The notes under the pieces were generated by a model that was not told where the DNA came from, made no database searches, and saw only the letters and a program-made list of their open reading frames with translations. A stretch of DNA of 64,000 bases from Ophiostoma sp. CBS 140.51. Taxonomy: Eukaryota > Ascomycota > Sordariomycetes > Ophiostomatales > Ophiostomataceae. Where the stretch lies: positions 1 through 64,000 of the forward strand of contig JANSLP010000162.1 in the NCBI GenBank assembly GCA_029298735.1. The letters are read 5' to 3'. Positions 42,345-52,726 of this stretch are shown one piece after another (position 1 is the first letter of the stretch; each line of letters starts with the position of its first letter). Position numbers and translations under genes: made by a program.

Positions 42345-45209
42345 CTACGACGAAGCCGAGACGCCTTCATTAGTTGTCGCGATAGGCGTTTCCGTCGCAG
42401 CAGCCATAGTCGTCGCCGCCATGGAATTCGCCAAGGATGTCGGCTTATGTGTCGGGTGCGCATGGGCAGCAGTTGGGGCAGCATACGACTGACTAGCCAC
42501 TCGCGACTGGGTCGGGCCCAGTCCGTGGCCGATGCCCTTTTGCCGGCCACGCACAACGGCCGCCAAGGCTTTACCGACAGCATTGAGGTCGCCGAGCATG
42601 CCCACATGGCCACGGTCGGTACTCACATAGCCATCGCGGACATAGTGGTAACCCGGCGGCAGCAGGGCTTCACGTGCTAGAACGACACCGTCGCCCGTGC
42701 GGAAGACAAGGTCATCATAGGCGTCGGCACAGGCAATGGCGGCACGGCTGCCGACACGGGCAGCATAGACGGTGGGTGTACCTTTACCGTAAATGACGGC
42801 CATGGGTGGGTAGGTGTTGGAAGACGTGTATTCCGGGCGGTGGGCCAGCTCGGCACGGAACTGTTTCGTCTCGGCCAGCGTGCGTTTCAAGTACTCGACG
42901 GCATGGGCCTGCTGAGGGTCGGCCGGCGGTGTCGGTGGCGGGGAGGAGGCCGTGGCCAGGGCAATGTCAAGAGCTTCTTGGGCCGCCGTGGAGGCCGCAG
43001 TGGCGGCCAGGGCCGGAGGGTTGTCTCCTCCGTTTGAGTTAGGTGATGAGGCGGCAGAGTCGTCGTCGGCGACTTGACCCTCCTTGTCCATATGGGGCGC
43101 AATAAGGCGGTCCTTGGTCAAGGAGGCAGTCGCTGCGGCGGCGGCCGTCAAGGCACGACCAAAGTTGGTGCTGCTGCGCTTGTTGGCCAGGCTTGAGTCG
43201 TTGCCATCCAGACCAAGGTTGAGACTCATACCACCACCACCGCTGCTGATGAGCGACTGGAAGGCCGGCAGGGCGGTGGGGGCAACACAGGGTGACCAGC
43301 GGTAGCGCATCCACTCGTTGATGTCGTAAAAGTCAACGTTGTATTTTTCGGTCGGATCGTTGCTGTTGACGAAGCAGAAGCCGTCTTCGGGCAAGAAGAC
43401 AAAAGTCGTGCGCAGAGAAAAGTTGACCTGTGCCGTGAGGACCTTCTCATTGAGCAGCACAGCGTCACCGTTGCGCAGCGGGCCCAAAATGTTAATACAG
43501 CGCTGCGGCGTACCAGCAAAGACGACACCGGCAAACAGCTCGGGTCGCTGGTTGATGGCATGGCGTGTGATGAGGCCACCGAGACTGTGAGAGATGACAG
43601 TGGCACCGCGGGCGCTGGCCTTGGCACCGGGCTGGTTGCAAGGGAGTGTCTCGAGAAAGGCGATGAGCTGCTTCGAGAGGCGGTGCGGGCTCAGGCGCCA
43701 GTCGTAGCCGTAGTCGTGCACCCGCAGGAGACCCTTGCGGGCGTTTTCACACTCACGCAGCTTCCGGAAGAGACGGCGCGAAATATCGACGGGGCCAATG
43801 TGCTTCAGCATTCCCGACGGGAAGATGTGTTGCGGCATGTTTTCCTCGTCCTCCGGGTCGAGGCCGACTTCCATGTTGACCTTGCGGATGTTGAGGCCAA
43901 CCTTGACGGGGACCCAGAGCTGGCGGTGCGGTGGTTCGGCCGAGCGCAGGACAGAGCCACGGTAGCCACCCATCACGACAATGTCGCCGGTGAGATTCTC
44001 GAGAGCAGCGTCAAGGGGCGATGCCGGTTCACGGGGTGCAGATGTCGTGTGCTTAGCATCGGGGAAGAAACTTGGCAGCTGGGGCATCTTAAAGGTCGGC
44101 CGATCAAAACTGTCCATAATGGCCTTGACACGTGAGTTGACCTGCTCACGAATGTGTTCAAACTGCTCCTCGTCGCCGTGGGAAGGCACCCGTGAAAGGG
44201 TGTGGTATAGGAGAGAGTCATCGGAGTTGGACCGGCGCAGAACGTAGGAACGCTTCGAGGAGACAGACGGCGGCCGGTTTATGGGTGGCCGCCCTGCAGT
44301 TGTATTGGACAAGTCACCAGCCGGTGAAGCTGTGCGAGATGACGTAGCTGCAACGGTATGCGGGCTTTGGCGACGAGAGTACGGGCTCGGGTCTGGCGCC
44401 TGCGACAGGGGAGAAGTTGTTGCATGCTGTCCACCTGCCCGTGTTGGTGAACCTTGTGGTGACATCCTCCGGGACTGCGGAGGTGAGTTTGGATTTGAGG
44501 CTGCATGGCCGCTGTGGCCACTGTGGCCACTGTTACCACTGTTCGAGGAGAAGAAGGATGGTGTGCTCAGATTGGTCAAAAAAGAGCTCGGACTGGGGAA
44601 GGATAAGGAGGAAATAGAGGGAATAGACGGCAAGGCCTTGGACAGGCGCTTGAGAGCATCTGAACCAACGGAAGACGACCGGTGATGACGTGTACCGGAC
44701 TGGAAGACGGAGGACATGGCACTTTGTTTTGTTGTATGTGCCGGAGCAGGCGATGGCGCTGGTACTGGTGCTGGGGCCGGAGGTGGAGTTGAAATTGTGG
44801 CGCTGTGAAGCCGTGACGACACTGTCGGCTTGTGTGCGTCAAAGAAACCGGCGCCGGTCGTGGCATTGATCATATGGTCCATGGCCATGGCCTTTTCGGC
44901 GGCCGGGGTCCGCGGCAGCGAAAGCCGTGTGGCCATTGGGCTGATGGCCGGCTGGATAAACGACTGGGCGTCATCTTCTTCGCCGTATATGCTGACATCG
45001 TCGGCCAATGTGTCCGGAGAGGTGTCAAGGGCGGGCGCACGTGCCCTTGTCGGAGCCGGTGCTTGTGTTTGTGGTTGTGCTTTGGACTCCAAACTTCTTG
45101 GCGCTGCCGGTACCTGTGGGCTGCCAAGCCCGGATGTGGAATCCATAGCTACAGTTGTTGGTGCTGGTATAGCTGCTCGTGGAACAGATGTGCTGTTCGT
45201 GTTGTTCAT
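42345..45209 (-). CDS. Large alpha/beta hydrolase (lipase/acyltransferase-like)
   Basis: Single exon. The ATG at 45209 gives 954 residues (MNNTNSTSVPRAA). The open frame continues to 45257 only from a non-ATG codon. The first ~340 residues are Ser/Pro-rich and disordered. The ordered part starts near NLTGDIVVMGGYRGSVLRS and contains KVGLNIRKVNMEVGLDPEDEE and LLRVHDYGYDWRLSPHRLSKQL. The nucleophile elbow is VISHSLGGLITRHA with Ser542 (S-H-S-L-G variant of GxSxG), followed by FAGVVFAGTPQRC. This order resembles LCAT/PGAP1-like lipases and acyltransferases. A conserved DFYDINEWMRYRWSPC follows, then a variable Ala/Pro stretch. The C-terminal EYTSSNTYPPMAVIYGKGTPT to STDRGHVGMLGD probably supplies the catalytic Asp (GDGVV region) and His (DRGHVGM). 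It has no signal peptide, so it is likely intracellular. The substrate is unknown. Confidence 0.82.
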   Translation of the reverse strand: MNNTNSTSVPRAAIPAPTTVAMDSTSGLGSPQVPAAPRSLESKAQPQTQAPAPTRARAPALDTSPDTLADDVSIYGEEDDAQSFIQPAISPMATRLSLPRTPAAEKAMAMDHMINATTGAGFFDAHKPTVSSRLHSATISTPPPAPAPVPAPSPAPAHTTKQSAMSSVFQSGTRHHRSSSVGSDALKRLSKALPSIPSISSLSFPSPSSFLTNLSTPSFFSSNSGNSGHSGHSGHAASNPNSPPQSRRMSPQGSPTRAGGQHATTSPLSQAPDPSPYSRRQSPHTVAATSSRTASPAGDLSNTTAGRPPINRPPSVSSKRSYVLRRSNSDDSLLYHTLSRVPSHGDEEQFEHIREQVNSRVKAIMDSFDRPTFKMPQLPSFFPDAKHTTSAPREPASPLDAALENLTGDIVVMGGYRGSVLRSAEPPHRQLWVPVKVGLNIRKVNMEVGLDPEDEENMPQHIFPSGMLKHIGPVDISRRLFRKLRECENARKGLLRVHDYGYDWRLSPHRLSKQLIAFLETLPCNQPGAKASARGATVISHSLGGLITRHAINQRPELFAGVVFAGTPQRCINILGPLRNGDAVLLNEKVLTAQVNFSLRTTFVFLPEDGFCFVNSNDPTEKYNVDFYDINEWMRYRWSPCVAPTALPAFQSLISSGGGGMSLNLGLDGNDSSLANKRSSTNFGRALTAAAAATASLTKDRLIAPHMDKEGQVADDDSAASSPNSNGGDNPPALAATAASTAAQEALDIALATASSPPPTPPADPQQAHAVEYLKRTLAETKQFRAELAHRPEYTSSNTYPPMAVIYGKGTPTVYAARVGSRAAIACADAYDDLVFRTGDGVVLAREALLPPGYHYVRDGYVSTDRGHVGMLGDLNAVGKALAAVVRGRQKGIGHGLGPTQSRVASQSYAAPTAAHAHPTHKPTSLANSMAATTMAAATETPIATTNEGVSASS

Positions 45210-47748
45210 GCTGTTTTGTATGATATAAGTGTGTATGGTTGTACCCGAGAAAAACAATCAGGCACTTTCGGCCTTGTTTTGGGGTGTGGCGAGGCGAATG
45301 TAGCAATTGACGTCGTCGGCACTTTTTATAAAAAAAAAAAGTGTGTGTCGAGACTAACAGCGGCGACGCATCCTTGGGCCGAACAAGCGGCACAAGAGGC
45401 TCAGGAACGAACGGGTTGTGCCTCAATTGGGTTGCAATGGAGGGTTCGATGTAGTCGAGAAATGTTGAATATGACAGGAAGAGGGTTAAGAACAGTTTTG
45501 AACAGATTCAAAAGGCCAAAAGACAGCTGGCACGAGGGAAAATGAGCAAAGTTGTAGGAAGGCCGGCTCATCCGGGGCGGGCACCCACGATCCGCTGGCA
45601 ACAGCACTTCTTTGGTACTCTGGAGTATCTGTAATAGGCTGCTCGAGGACAAAGTGATTGACACAAAAAGAAAGCTAGAGGGAAAAGAGGGAATTCAGAG
45701 ACAAGGTGGGTGGCGGTTGATGTGGGTTTGGCGGCAAAGCTAGGGGACCACAGAGCTCATAAGCTAAAAGAATCTCCGTGACGGAGAACAAAGAAATGGG
45801 ATGATGCTGCAGGGCAACTTATGGGGAGGGCTGAGTTAAACGGGGCGAGTAGGCAAAGAGGGAGAGCTAGGGGAATATGAGCCGTTATGAAGAGCAAAAA
45901 ACGGCAGGTGAGTATTTGAGTTTGGGAAATGAGGTGAGTGCCATGTGAAAGAGAAGAAACGGCAGGCAAGGTGAAAGATAGTAAACAATGAGTGAAAGAG
46001 GAAGGAAGAAAATGGTGCCAAGAAATAGGGGAAGCGGTCCAGATAAAAAGAACGGGAAAGGCTGCCACAATGCCACAATCTTGGGATTGAGACGGAAACG
46101 AGTGAACGAATCCTCATGAAAACAAGCATTCCGTAAGATCGGGGAGACACCAAGCTGGGACACAGGATCACAGCAGGAATACTCCCAGGAGCGCTGTCTG
46201 GCGAGACCGAATTAAGTGCTGACGGGGTTTCGCAAAAAGTGCCTTGTTGTAGCAGCAAAAAATAGCAAATCACAGCCTTCGGCGCCGTTGGAAATTGTAA
46301 GATACTAGCAGGAAGGCTTAGTATCTTACGCACTACCGGAGGTCGATTGAGGTATCAACAGTCAAGACAGGGGCCCTGAATTGGAACTGGCGCGCTTCCG
46401 AGTATTTTCATGTGTTTATTCTCACTGCCTATTCTGGGGCAATGGACCGTTCTGGTGGGCACGCGAGCCAGGGCAAAGGCATGGCGCAGAGCTGGGCCGG
46501 TCTTGTTTGTATCCCTTTTCGTTTTTCTCGTCTTTTTCTTCCTGTTGGGTGCGTGGATCCTGCTGGCAAAACGTTGCAAATCCTGCATCAAAGTTGCGTA
46601 AATGCGTGGGATAAGGTGAAAAGGGGTGAAAAGTCGCGCGAGCTAGGCTGCTGTCAAAGCAGTGGCAGTGGCAGTGACAGGATGACCCCCATCCTGGGGG
46701 AATTGGAACGGATTGGGGCGCGAAATGCGAATCCGATGAACGCGAGTTTTTCGCTCCGGGGCGTAAAGGCTGTCCTTTGGTTGGGCTGGAAAACCCAGGC
46801 GCGGATATTGAAAGTTCGGTTGGGCGGTTGTGGTGTGGTTGAGCCCAGGTCCTGGATCCATCTTACTTCTGGTGTGGTGTAGTACTTTTATGAAGTACAG
46901 AGTTGCGAGGTTGTGTGTTGCTGTCAGATGGAAAGGGAAGAAAGGATCGCGATTCTGGCACGAGATAAGGAGAATGGAGAAGGAGGATTTTCGTCGTGTT
47001 TCTCGCTTTTGTTTCTGGTTCAATCCCAGCGTTGCAATTGGCAGCTTGTTCCTTCCTGCAATCACAACTTCCTTCGTCTGAGATGCGAAGGCTCAACGGA
47101 CAGAAAGGGAAGGAGCCTCTATTTCTCACCCCCTGGAAACTGTGCCGCGCCGCACTTTTACATACGCGGAGAGGGAAATAGGAAACGGCCATTGCGACGT
47201 TAGATACAGAGTATCTCCGTTCGTCTTACATGAAAATACATAAATACGGCTAGTTGCCTTGTTACGACGTATTACGCTGTTTACATCGACATACTTGTGT
47301 ATTTTGTCCGCGGAAGAAGACGTCAATTGACGTTAATAGTTGTCAATCGCACTTGCCGTGTCCTAGTTGACAACAGCGGCTTTACAACTGCCTGACTCGC
47401 CTGTTCCTGCCCCAACTGCGCTGTACCTGCCTAATTGGCCAGGACCTGACGTCATGACTCCAGTGGCGCGGGAGGCGACAGAGGGCTTGTTACAGCGCCT
47501 TGCAGCTGCAGAGCCTCCAGATCTCACGGGCTGCGTCGATCGCGATTAATGAGAAAGAACGACCAAAATATGGTATTTGAGATGATCTTATGTAAATACG
47601 ATCGGATATCTACTGATGACTAAAAGGAAACAGGAAAAAATGATGCAAAAAGACTGTCCCCTAATCGACTGTCCTCCCCTTCGTGCCGTCCTTACATATG
47701 GTACAAGCTCCCCCCGGCCCTTTCCTTATCAGTTCACTTGCCAGTCGC
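45210..47748. other. Intergenic region with a perfect inverted repeat
   Basis: The promoter and leader of the hydrolase (-) occupy the left part (purine-rich plus strand, with a T5ATA11-like run near 45325-45341). A hairpin-forming repeat lies at 46297-46329. The right part ends in the 3' region of the GST gene (-). No gene was recognised, and the short frames have no family resemblance. Confidence 0.55.
46297..46329. repeat. Perfect 11-bp inverted repeat with 11-base loop
   Basis: GTAAGATACTA at 46297-46307 is repeated in inverse orientation as TAGTATCTTAC at 46319-46329. The arms would extend by GC/GC with one unpaired base. It is about 1.1 kb upstream of the hydrolase ATG and could be a dyad-symmetric protein site, a hairpin, or the remnant of a small element. 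Confidence 0.85.
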
Positions 47749-48771
47749 CTACTGCGAATCCGGAAGGAGCTTAAACTTGCCCTCCAGCTTCTCAATCGTC
47801 TGGACCGACTCGACATAGCCAGGCTCCTTCTCCAGACGGGCCAGATACTCAAACGTCTTGGGGAACTTGGTCTGGATCGATGCGCCGTCAATGGTGAACT
47901 CGGCGGCGCGCTCCCGCACGGCAAAGAGCGGGTAGCTGAGCATGATGTCGGCGGCGGTCAAGTGATCGCCGCAGAGGTAGCCGGTACCGTCAGTCTCGGA
48001 GGGCGGCGTGGCTAGGTACGACTCGAGCAGTTCGAGGTTCTTGCGCACATTGGGCATGATGAAGGCGCTGTTGATCTTGTTGGCAATGGCGCCGGAAATG
48101 GGGCGGACCAGCCATGGGACCTGCGGGCCGCGGAGGTTGGACGTCACGAGGAAGAAGACGAGGAAGGGCATCAGGGAGCCCTCGGCATAGTACATGAGGT
48201 ACTGGTACCGCAGCCAAGCGGCTGTCTCGCCGCCGACGGCGCCCTCCTGGCCATCCTTCCACTTCTTGGGGACCAGGGACGAGTTGCGGCCCCAGTGGTC
48301 GCACAGGTACTCGCTGATGAAACCGGACTCGGCAATGACTTGCTCCTTGACTTCGGGACCGGCGCTGGTGGGCGGGATCACAGTAATGACCGGCGACTTG
48401 CCGAGCGGGTGGACCTTGGCGAGCTCCGGGGGCGCAAAGGCTGTTTTCTCACGATGGTAGACCTTGAGCTCATACGGCACCTTGAGCTCGGCTATATTTT
48501 GGCAAGTGGTCAGTATCACATGTCAAAAGTGGCAGGCCGAAATTTGAAGCTTTTCAGGAGAAAAACATACTCATGAGCCAGAGGATGCGCTGGGCGCGAG
48601 AGCTGTCGAGCCTAAAGGTTGAGAAGACGCATTAGTATGCAATACGTTGGCATTGGTCGCGATGCTGGCCTTAAAACGCATTGAGGAAACCACGGAAGCT
48701 ACATAAATTCTCCGAAAAAGCTGGGATGCTACTTACCAGTGGAGGATGACTTTGGCTTGGTTGGACGCCAT
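47749..48771 (-). CDS. Glutathione S-transferase
   Basis: Three exons on the minus strand: 48771-48737, 48611-48571 and 48491-47749, giving 272 residues. Joined, they read MASNQAKVILHWLDSSRAQR then ILWLMTELKVPYELKVYHRE, a normal thioredoxin-fold GST start. The Ser pair in LDSSRAQRILWL sits where serine-type GSTs activate glutathione. The conserved cis-Pro region is HPLGKSPVI near residue 60, followed by the ESGFISEYL (E-S glutathione-binding) motif. The helical C-terminal domain has WLRYQYLMYYAEGSLMPFL and GYLCGDHLTAADIMLSYPL, the N-capping box typical of GST folds. It conjugates glutathione to electrophiles. The specific substrate cannot be told. All three introns obey GT-AG with consistent phases. 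Fungal members with this start are often membrane-associated or Gtt1-like. Confidence 0.92.
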
Positions 48772-49932
48772 GATGACGGCTGATTGGTCGATGCGACGAT
48801 GGTCTGACGGGAGAATTTGAAGGTGTTAAAGATGATGATGGTGTTTGAAGGGAATTTGGATTTTGCAAAAATTTTGTTCTTGGATCAATCAGGTTGTATG
48901 AAAAGAGGAGAAAAAGGATATTGCAATTGAACTCTAAGAAAACCTACTTGGAGCTTTTCCTCGGCGAAGCTTGCACGACCAAACACAAACACCAAGCCAG
49001 TCGTCATGGAGAAGGGCGATCAGAGGGGGGCGATCGATCGGCTTCTTAAGCTTCCGAGAGCTGTCACGTGTTATTGTGCGGTAGAACTAGCTGACCCGCT
49101 CCGCTTTGTGATATACCAACGGAGGTCTCGCAAAAAGGCACAAAAGCGGCATAGTTAGATCGAGTCTGGTCCCATATTCCTTTTAAAGATCCATCCAGCC
49201 TTGTCGGTTGCGACGACAGTTGCCGGCTTTTGAGAACACCGAGACCGAATGTCCCCGGCATTCTTACGATTCCGGTGAAATTTTTAATAGGAAACAGCAG
49301 AAAACAACGGATTTCGCAGAGGAAACGCTTTGCCGTCTTATTTTGCTCGTATTTCGCTTTTTCCCGACGTCTTTTTTCTTCTGTCCAGTCGCATGTTTTC
49401 GACAGGTTCGGGATGGTACCATGCAATGTCGGGTACATTTTTGCTCTTCCTACCTTTTTGTCCAGGTGACATCATGCTACGATGCGATCCGTTATGCTGC
49501 AAAAACGAAAAGAGGTCGGGATAGACGGCAAACTAGGCTCCGACATGGGTCAAAATTTGCCCAAGATGGTGCCCTACAGCACAGTTTGCCCAAAGATTAC
49601 ATATTGTATGCCATAAGTAAGGTATAATATTGATTTTTGATTTTCTACTCCCGGCGAAAAAAGAAAGGGATCCTGTATTATAAAAAAAAAAAAACTCAAA
49701 AAATAACCGACAAAACCGACAAAAACACATCAAAGAATAAGCTTAAGCTTCCTTTTTGGTTTACCACCGACACTCCATCCGGCCGACCTCTTCGGCCAGT
49801 CCGTTATCTATAACTCAAGTACTTTGTTCGCTCACAAGCCTCTGATGCCAAGCCGTTCTCGGTTGTTAGCTCCCCAGATTTCAATGTCTGCCTTGCATCT
49901 TGCACCTCGCATTCGCTTAATTAACCGAATAT
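48772..49932. other. Intergenic region, GST promoter and delta-COP 3' end
   Basis: Both flanking genes are on the minus strand, so this contains the GST promoter (left) and the delta-COP 3' UTR (right). A poly-A run lies at 49681-49694. No gene was seen. Confidence 0.55.
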
Positions 49933-51812
49933 TTATTCGATCAAGTAGTTCTCCGCTGTGCACTTGACGTCCTTGGAGAACGTCACCTCCTCGCCCATCT
50001 CAACCAGTTCAACCGAGGACACCTAGTATAGTTAGTAAGAGCTGTTTTCAAACAAAAAGGTAGAAGGGAGGGGAAACTTACATCAACGGAAACAAACGGC
50101 GTCGACTTGGAGAAGCGGACCTGCATGGGGAAGAACTCGTTCTCGTCGTCCGTCTGCGCATCAAACTCAAACGAGCCCGAAGCGCTGTTCTCGTCCACCG
50201 AGCCCACCTGCCACTCGATGCTGTCGCCTGCAACCTCGTAGGTTGCGTCGAAGCTCGAGACGGTCGGCTCGACAGAGAAGGGGATCGACACCACGACATC
50301 ATCCAGCGCATCGCCGCCCGTCAGCTCGTACTCCACCGTCAAGGTGCAGTTGCCGTCGCCGTCTTTGTTAACCCAAACAGTAAAGCTGATGGGCAGGGCC
50401 GCCGTGTCGTCGACCTTGGGCGAGGCCCGCCACCGCAGAACACCGACAGACTGGTTGACGGGGAAGCCCTTGGTGGTGTTCGACATCTGGATGATTCTCG
50501 ACGAGTTGAACAGGTTCTTGTCGACGTTGGGGTGCGTCCGGAACTGGGCGCCGTGTGTCGGTGATGCATCCAGGTTAAGCTTGATCTTGGTCAGGCTGGC
50601 GTCGGACACGCGCAGGTTCAGGTCACCGCTAATGGCCAGAGAGTTGACGACACCGTCCCGTGTGAGCTTGGCGTTGACCGACTCGTTGACCACAATATGA
50701 ATGGCGTCGCGGTCGAGCGTCGTCGATGCCCGATGGGCAGAGTGGTCAGTTGCGGGGGGGGCGGCCGGTGCAGGGGCGGCGACAGGCATATCGGCCTCGG
50801 CACCCAGCTCGCCACGGACCCGCTCGAACATGTCGGTCGTCTTGGACTTCTTGCCAAGCTGCATACCCTTGCCCTTGAGGGTGGTGGCTGGTCTGAAAGA
50901 AACAGTTTGTTAGCATCGTCCCTATAGTATTCGCATCTCCTGAACCGCCTTGCGTACCTGTTCTTCTTCTTCTCTGCCTCGTAGGAGTCGTAGGTCTCGG
51001 TCGTGGTCTGCACCGGAGGGGTGTATGTCGGGTAGGAGGGTGTGCGCGGTGCGCTGCTGATGCCGCGCCGTGCGGACTCCTTGCGCTGCATCTCGAGCTG
51101 CTTCGCTTTCCGCTTGCGCTCTTCTGTGGCCTCCAACTCCTTGTTCTGTTTGGGAAGGTATGTGGTCAGCAATGGCGTCCAAGAGACAAAACATAGTCGG
51201 AAGTACGGGGATACATACACGGGCAATAATCTCTTGTATGCGCTCCTCGTGGGACTCCATCTCCATAAACGTCTTGATCTGGCTCATAGTCAGATTCTCA
51301 CGGTAGCCCTGCGTCACGAGCTCGTCGAACGCGCTCAGCAGCTCAAAGGCATTGCGCGTAATCTCCCGCTCGTCGAGCGACTTGCACAGCCCCGTCACCA
51401 CCTGAGCAAAAAGGTGCAGCGAGTCGATATCCTGCAGGATGTTGGACTGGAGGTTCGTGATGAGGACCATGTACAGCTCATCAAGGGGCTGGTACACGAA
51501 GCGGACGTTGTCCTGCTCGACGGTAGTGTGCTGTGTGCCGCTGTCGGCAAGCTTGGGGAAGGAGGCGAGGAGCGCTTCGACGCGGGACCGGGGCATCTCG
51601 CGGAACAGACGCGAGAGGACGGATTTGCCGCCCCGGGTGCAGATGGACGCGGCGAGGACAACCTAAATGCGAGGACCGAAACCGATAATTAGCCACACGT
51701 TGCACATGTCAGGAGCTATCAAACCATCAAAGGGGGGGAGGCCGATGCCAAAGAGGCGGTCGGGACGGCCATTCGCAATGCTCTGCGAGCTCGATGGAGT
51801 CGTTCGTACCAT
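49933..51812 (-). CDS. RET2: Coatomer delta subunit (delta-COP)
   Basis: Five exons on the minus strand: 51812-51810 (only ATG), 51662-51219, 51145-50958, 50892-50082 and 50022-49933, giving 511 residues. Delta-COP is part of the F-subcomplex of COPI and binds tryptophan-based retrieval signals and Dsl1 during Golgi-to-ER transport. The N-terminal longin domain starts MVVLAASICTRGGKSVLSRL and contains KLADSGTQHTTVEQDNVRFV and LQDIDSLHLFAQVV. A charged linker follows (NKELEATEERKRKAKQLEMQ). The C-terminal mu-homology domain starts near ATTLDRDAIHIVVNESVNAK and ends in the last exon with VKCTAENYLIE. Intron 1 follows the start codon directly (donor GTACGA, TGGCTAAT branch, TTAG acceptor). The splice is needed because the frame after ATG otherwise gives unrelated sequence. 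Confidence 0.95.
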
Positions 51813-52726
51813 ATTGAAGCTTGTATGTGTGATGTAGAGGACCGGTTGTCGTTGATGCCGCGAGATGGGGGCGTGGATGGAGGATAAAGCGATGGTGTTC
51901 AGACTTGGTCGTGAAGACGGTCGATGAGGTGCCCAAATCGCCAATCCGCCCCTCCCTCATTAGGGGTTACCATTTTCACAATAGTTGTCCCCTTCGCATA
52001 GGTCCTGGTCCGTGCGCACAGCACAGTGTACTGTGGGCGTAAGCCTGCCTGTGCTTCGCTCCTTCCTCCAGTTCTCCTTCCCAGCCAGCGACTTTTTAGG
52101 AGGGAAGGAGTAAGAGAACGCTAGTACATAAACAGCAAGCGCCACACGCCCGCTGTTGTTCGCGCCTTCTTTGTGAAATTTATCCCAATACCAACCGAAG
52201 GCAATCACTCTGTACCTGCTTTGGAAGACGGGACGCCCTTTCTGCTCTTTTCTCCTTTCCAACGGCCAACGGTTGAAACGAGGAGCATCATTCATTCATC
52301 TCCTTCACCATTTTCCGAGTCCCAAACGATATTCACTTTTGACCTGCATCAGCACGAGATACCTTTGCGCCATTATTCAGCCGACATCGCCTTTGCTGCC
52401 TGATTTTGTACCTTTTCTTGTTCCTCTCATCCATCACTTTCGACACTCGCCACCAAGGCAACATCTTCGAATCCAACTCACAGCATCAAGCTTTCATTCT
52501 GATTTTGGCCTCAAGACTCTTTGAAAAGAGCACAGACATACATTTCAGACTCTTATTGCGATCCAGGCTAGCTATGACATAGGGTAGCTCAGGCAGACCT
52601 CACTCTCACTTCGACACACCACGACTACGATCACGACCATTAGCGACTGTCGCGTCCGCCCGGAACGTGAGGAAACACGATATTCACCTGCACAAAATCG
52701 ATCCCAACACATAAGAAATAGATACC
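51813..52726. other. Divergent promoter region, delta-COP and acidic protein
   Basis: This separates the two start codons by 914 bases. The right half is C/T-rich, as expected of a plus-strand leader. No gene was seen. Confidence 0.6.

Noticed and set aside
43560..44135. 191-codon plus-strand frame within the hydrolase gene
   Set aside because: Antisense shadow of the conserved catalytic domain on the minus strand.
47000..47035. GGTTCAATCCC, similar to a tRNA T-loop
   Set aside because: No matching acceptor, D-arm or anticodon arm could be drawn upstream, so it is not a tRNA gene.
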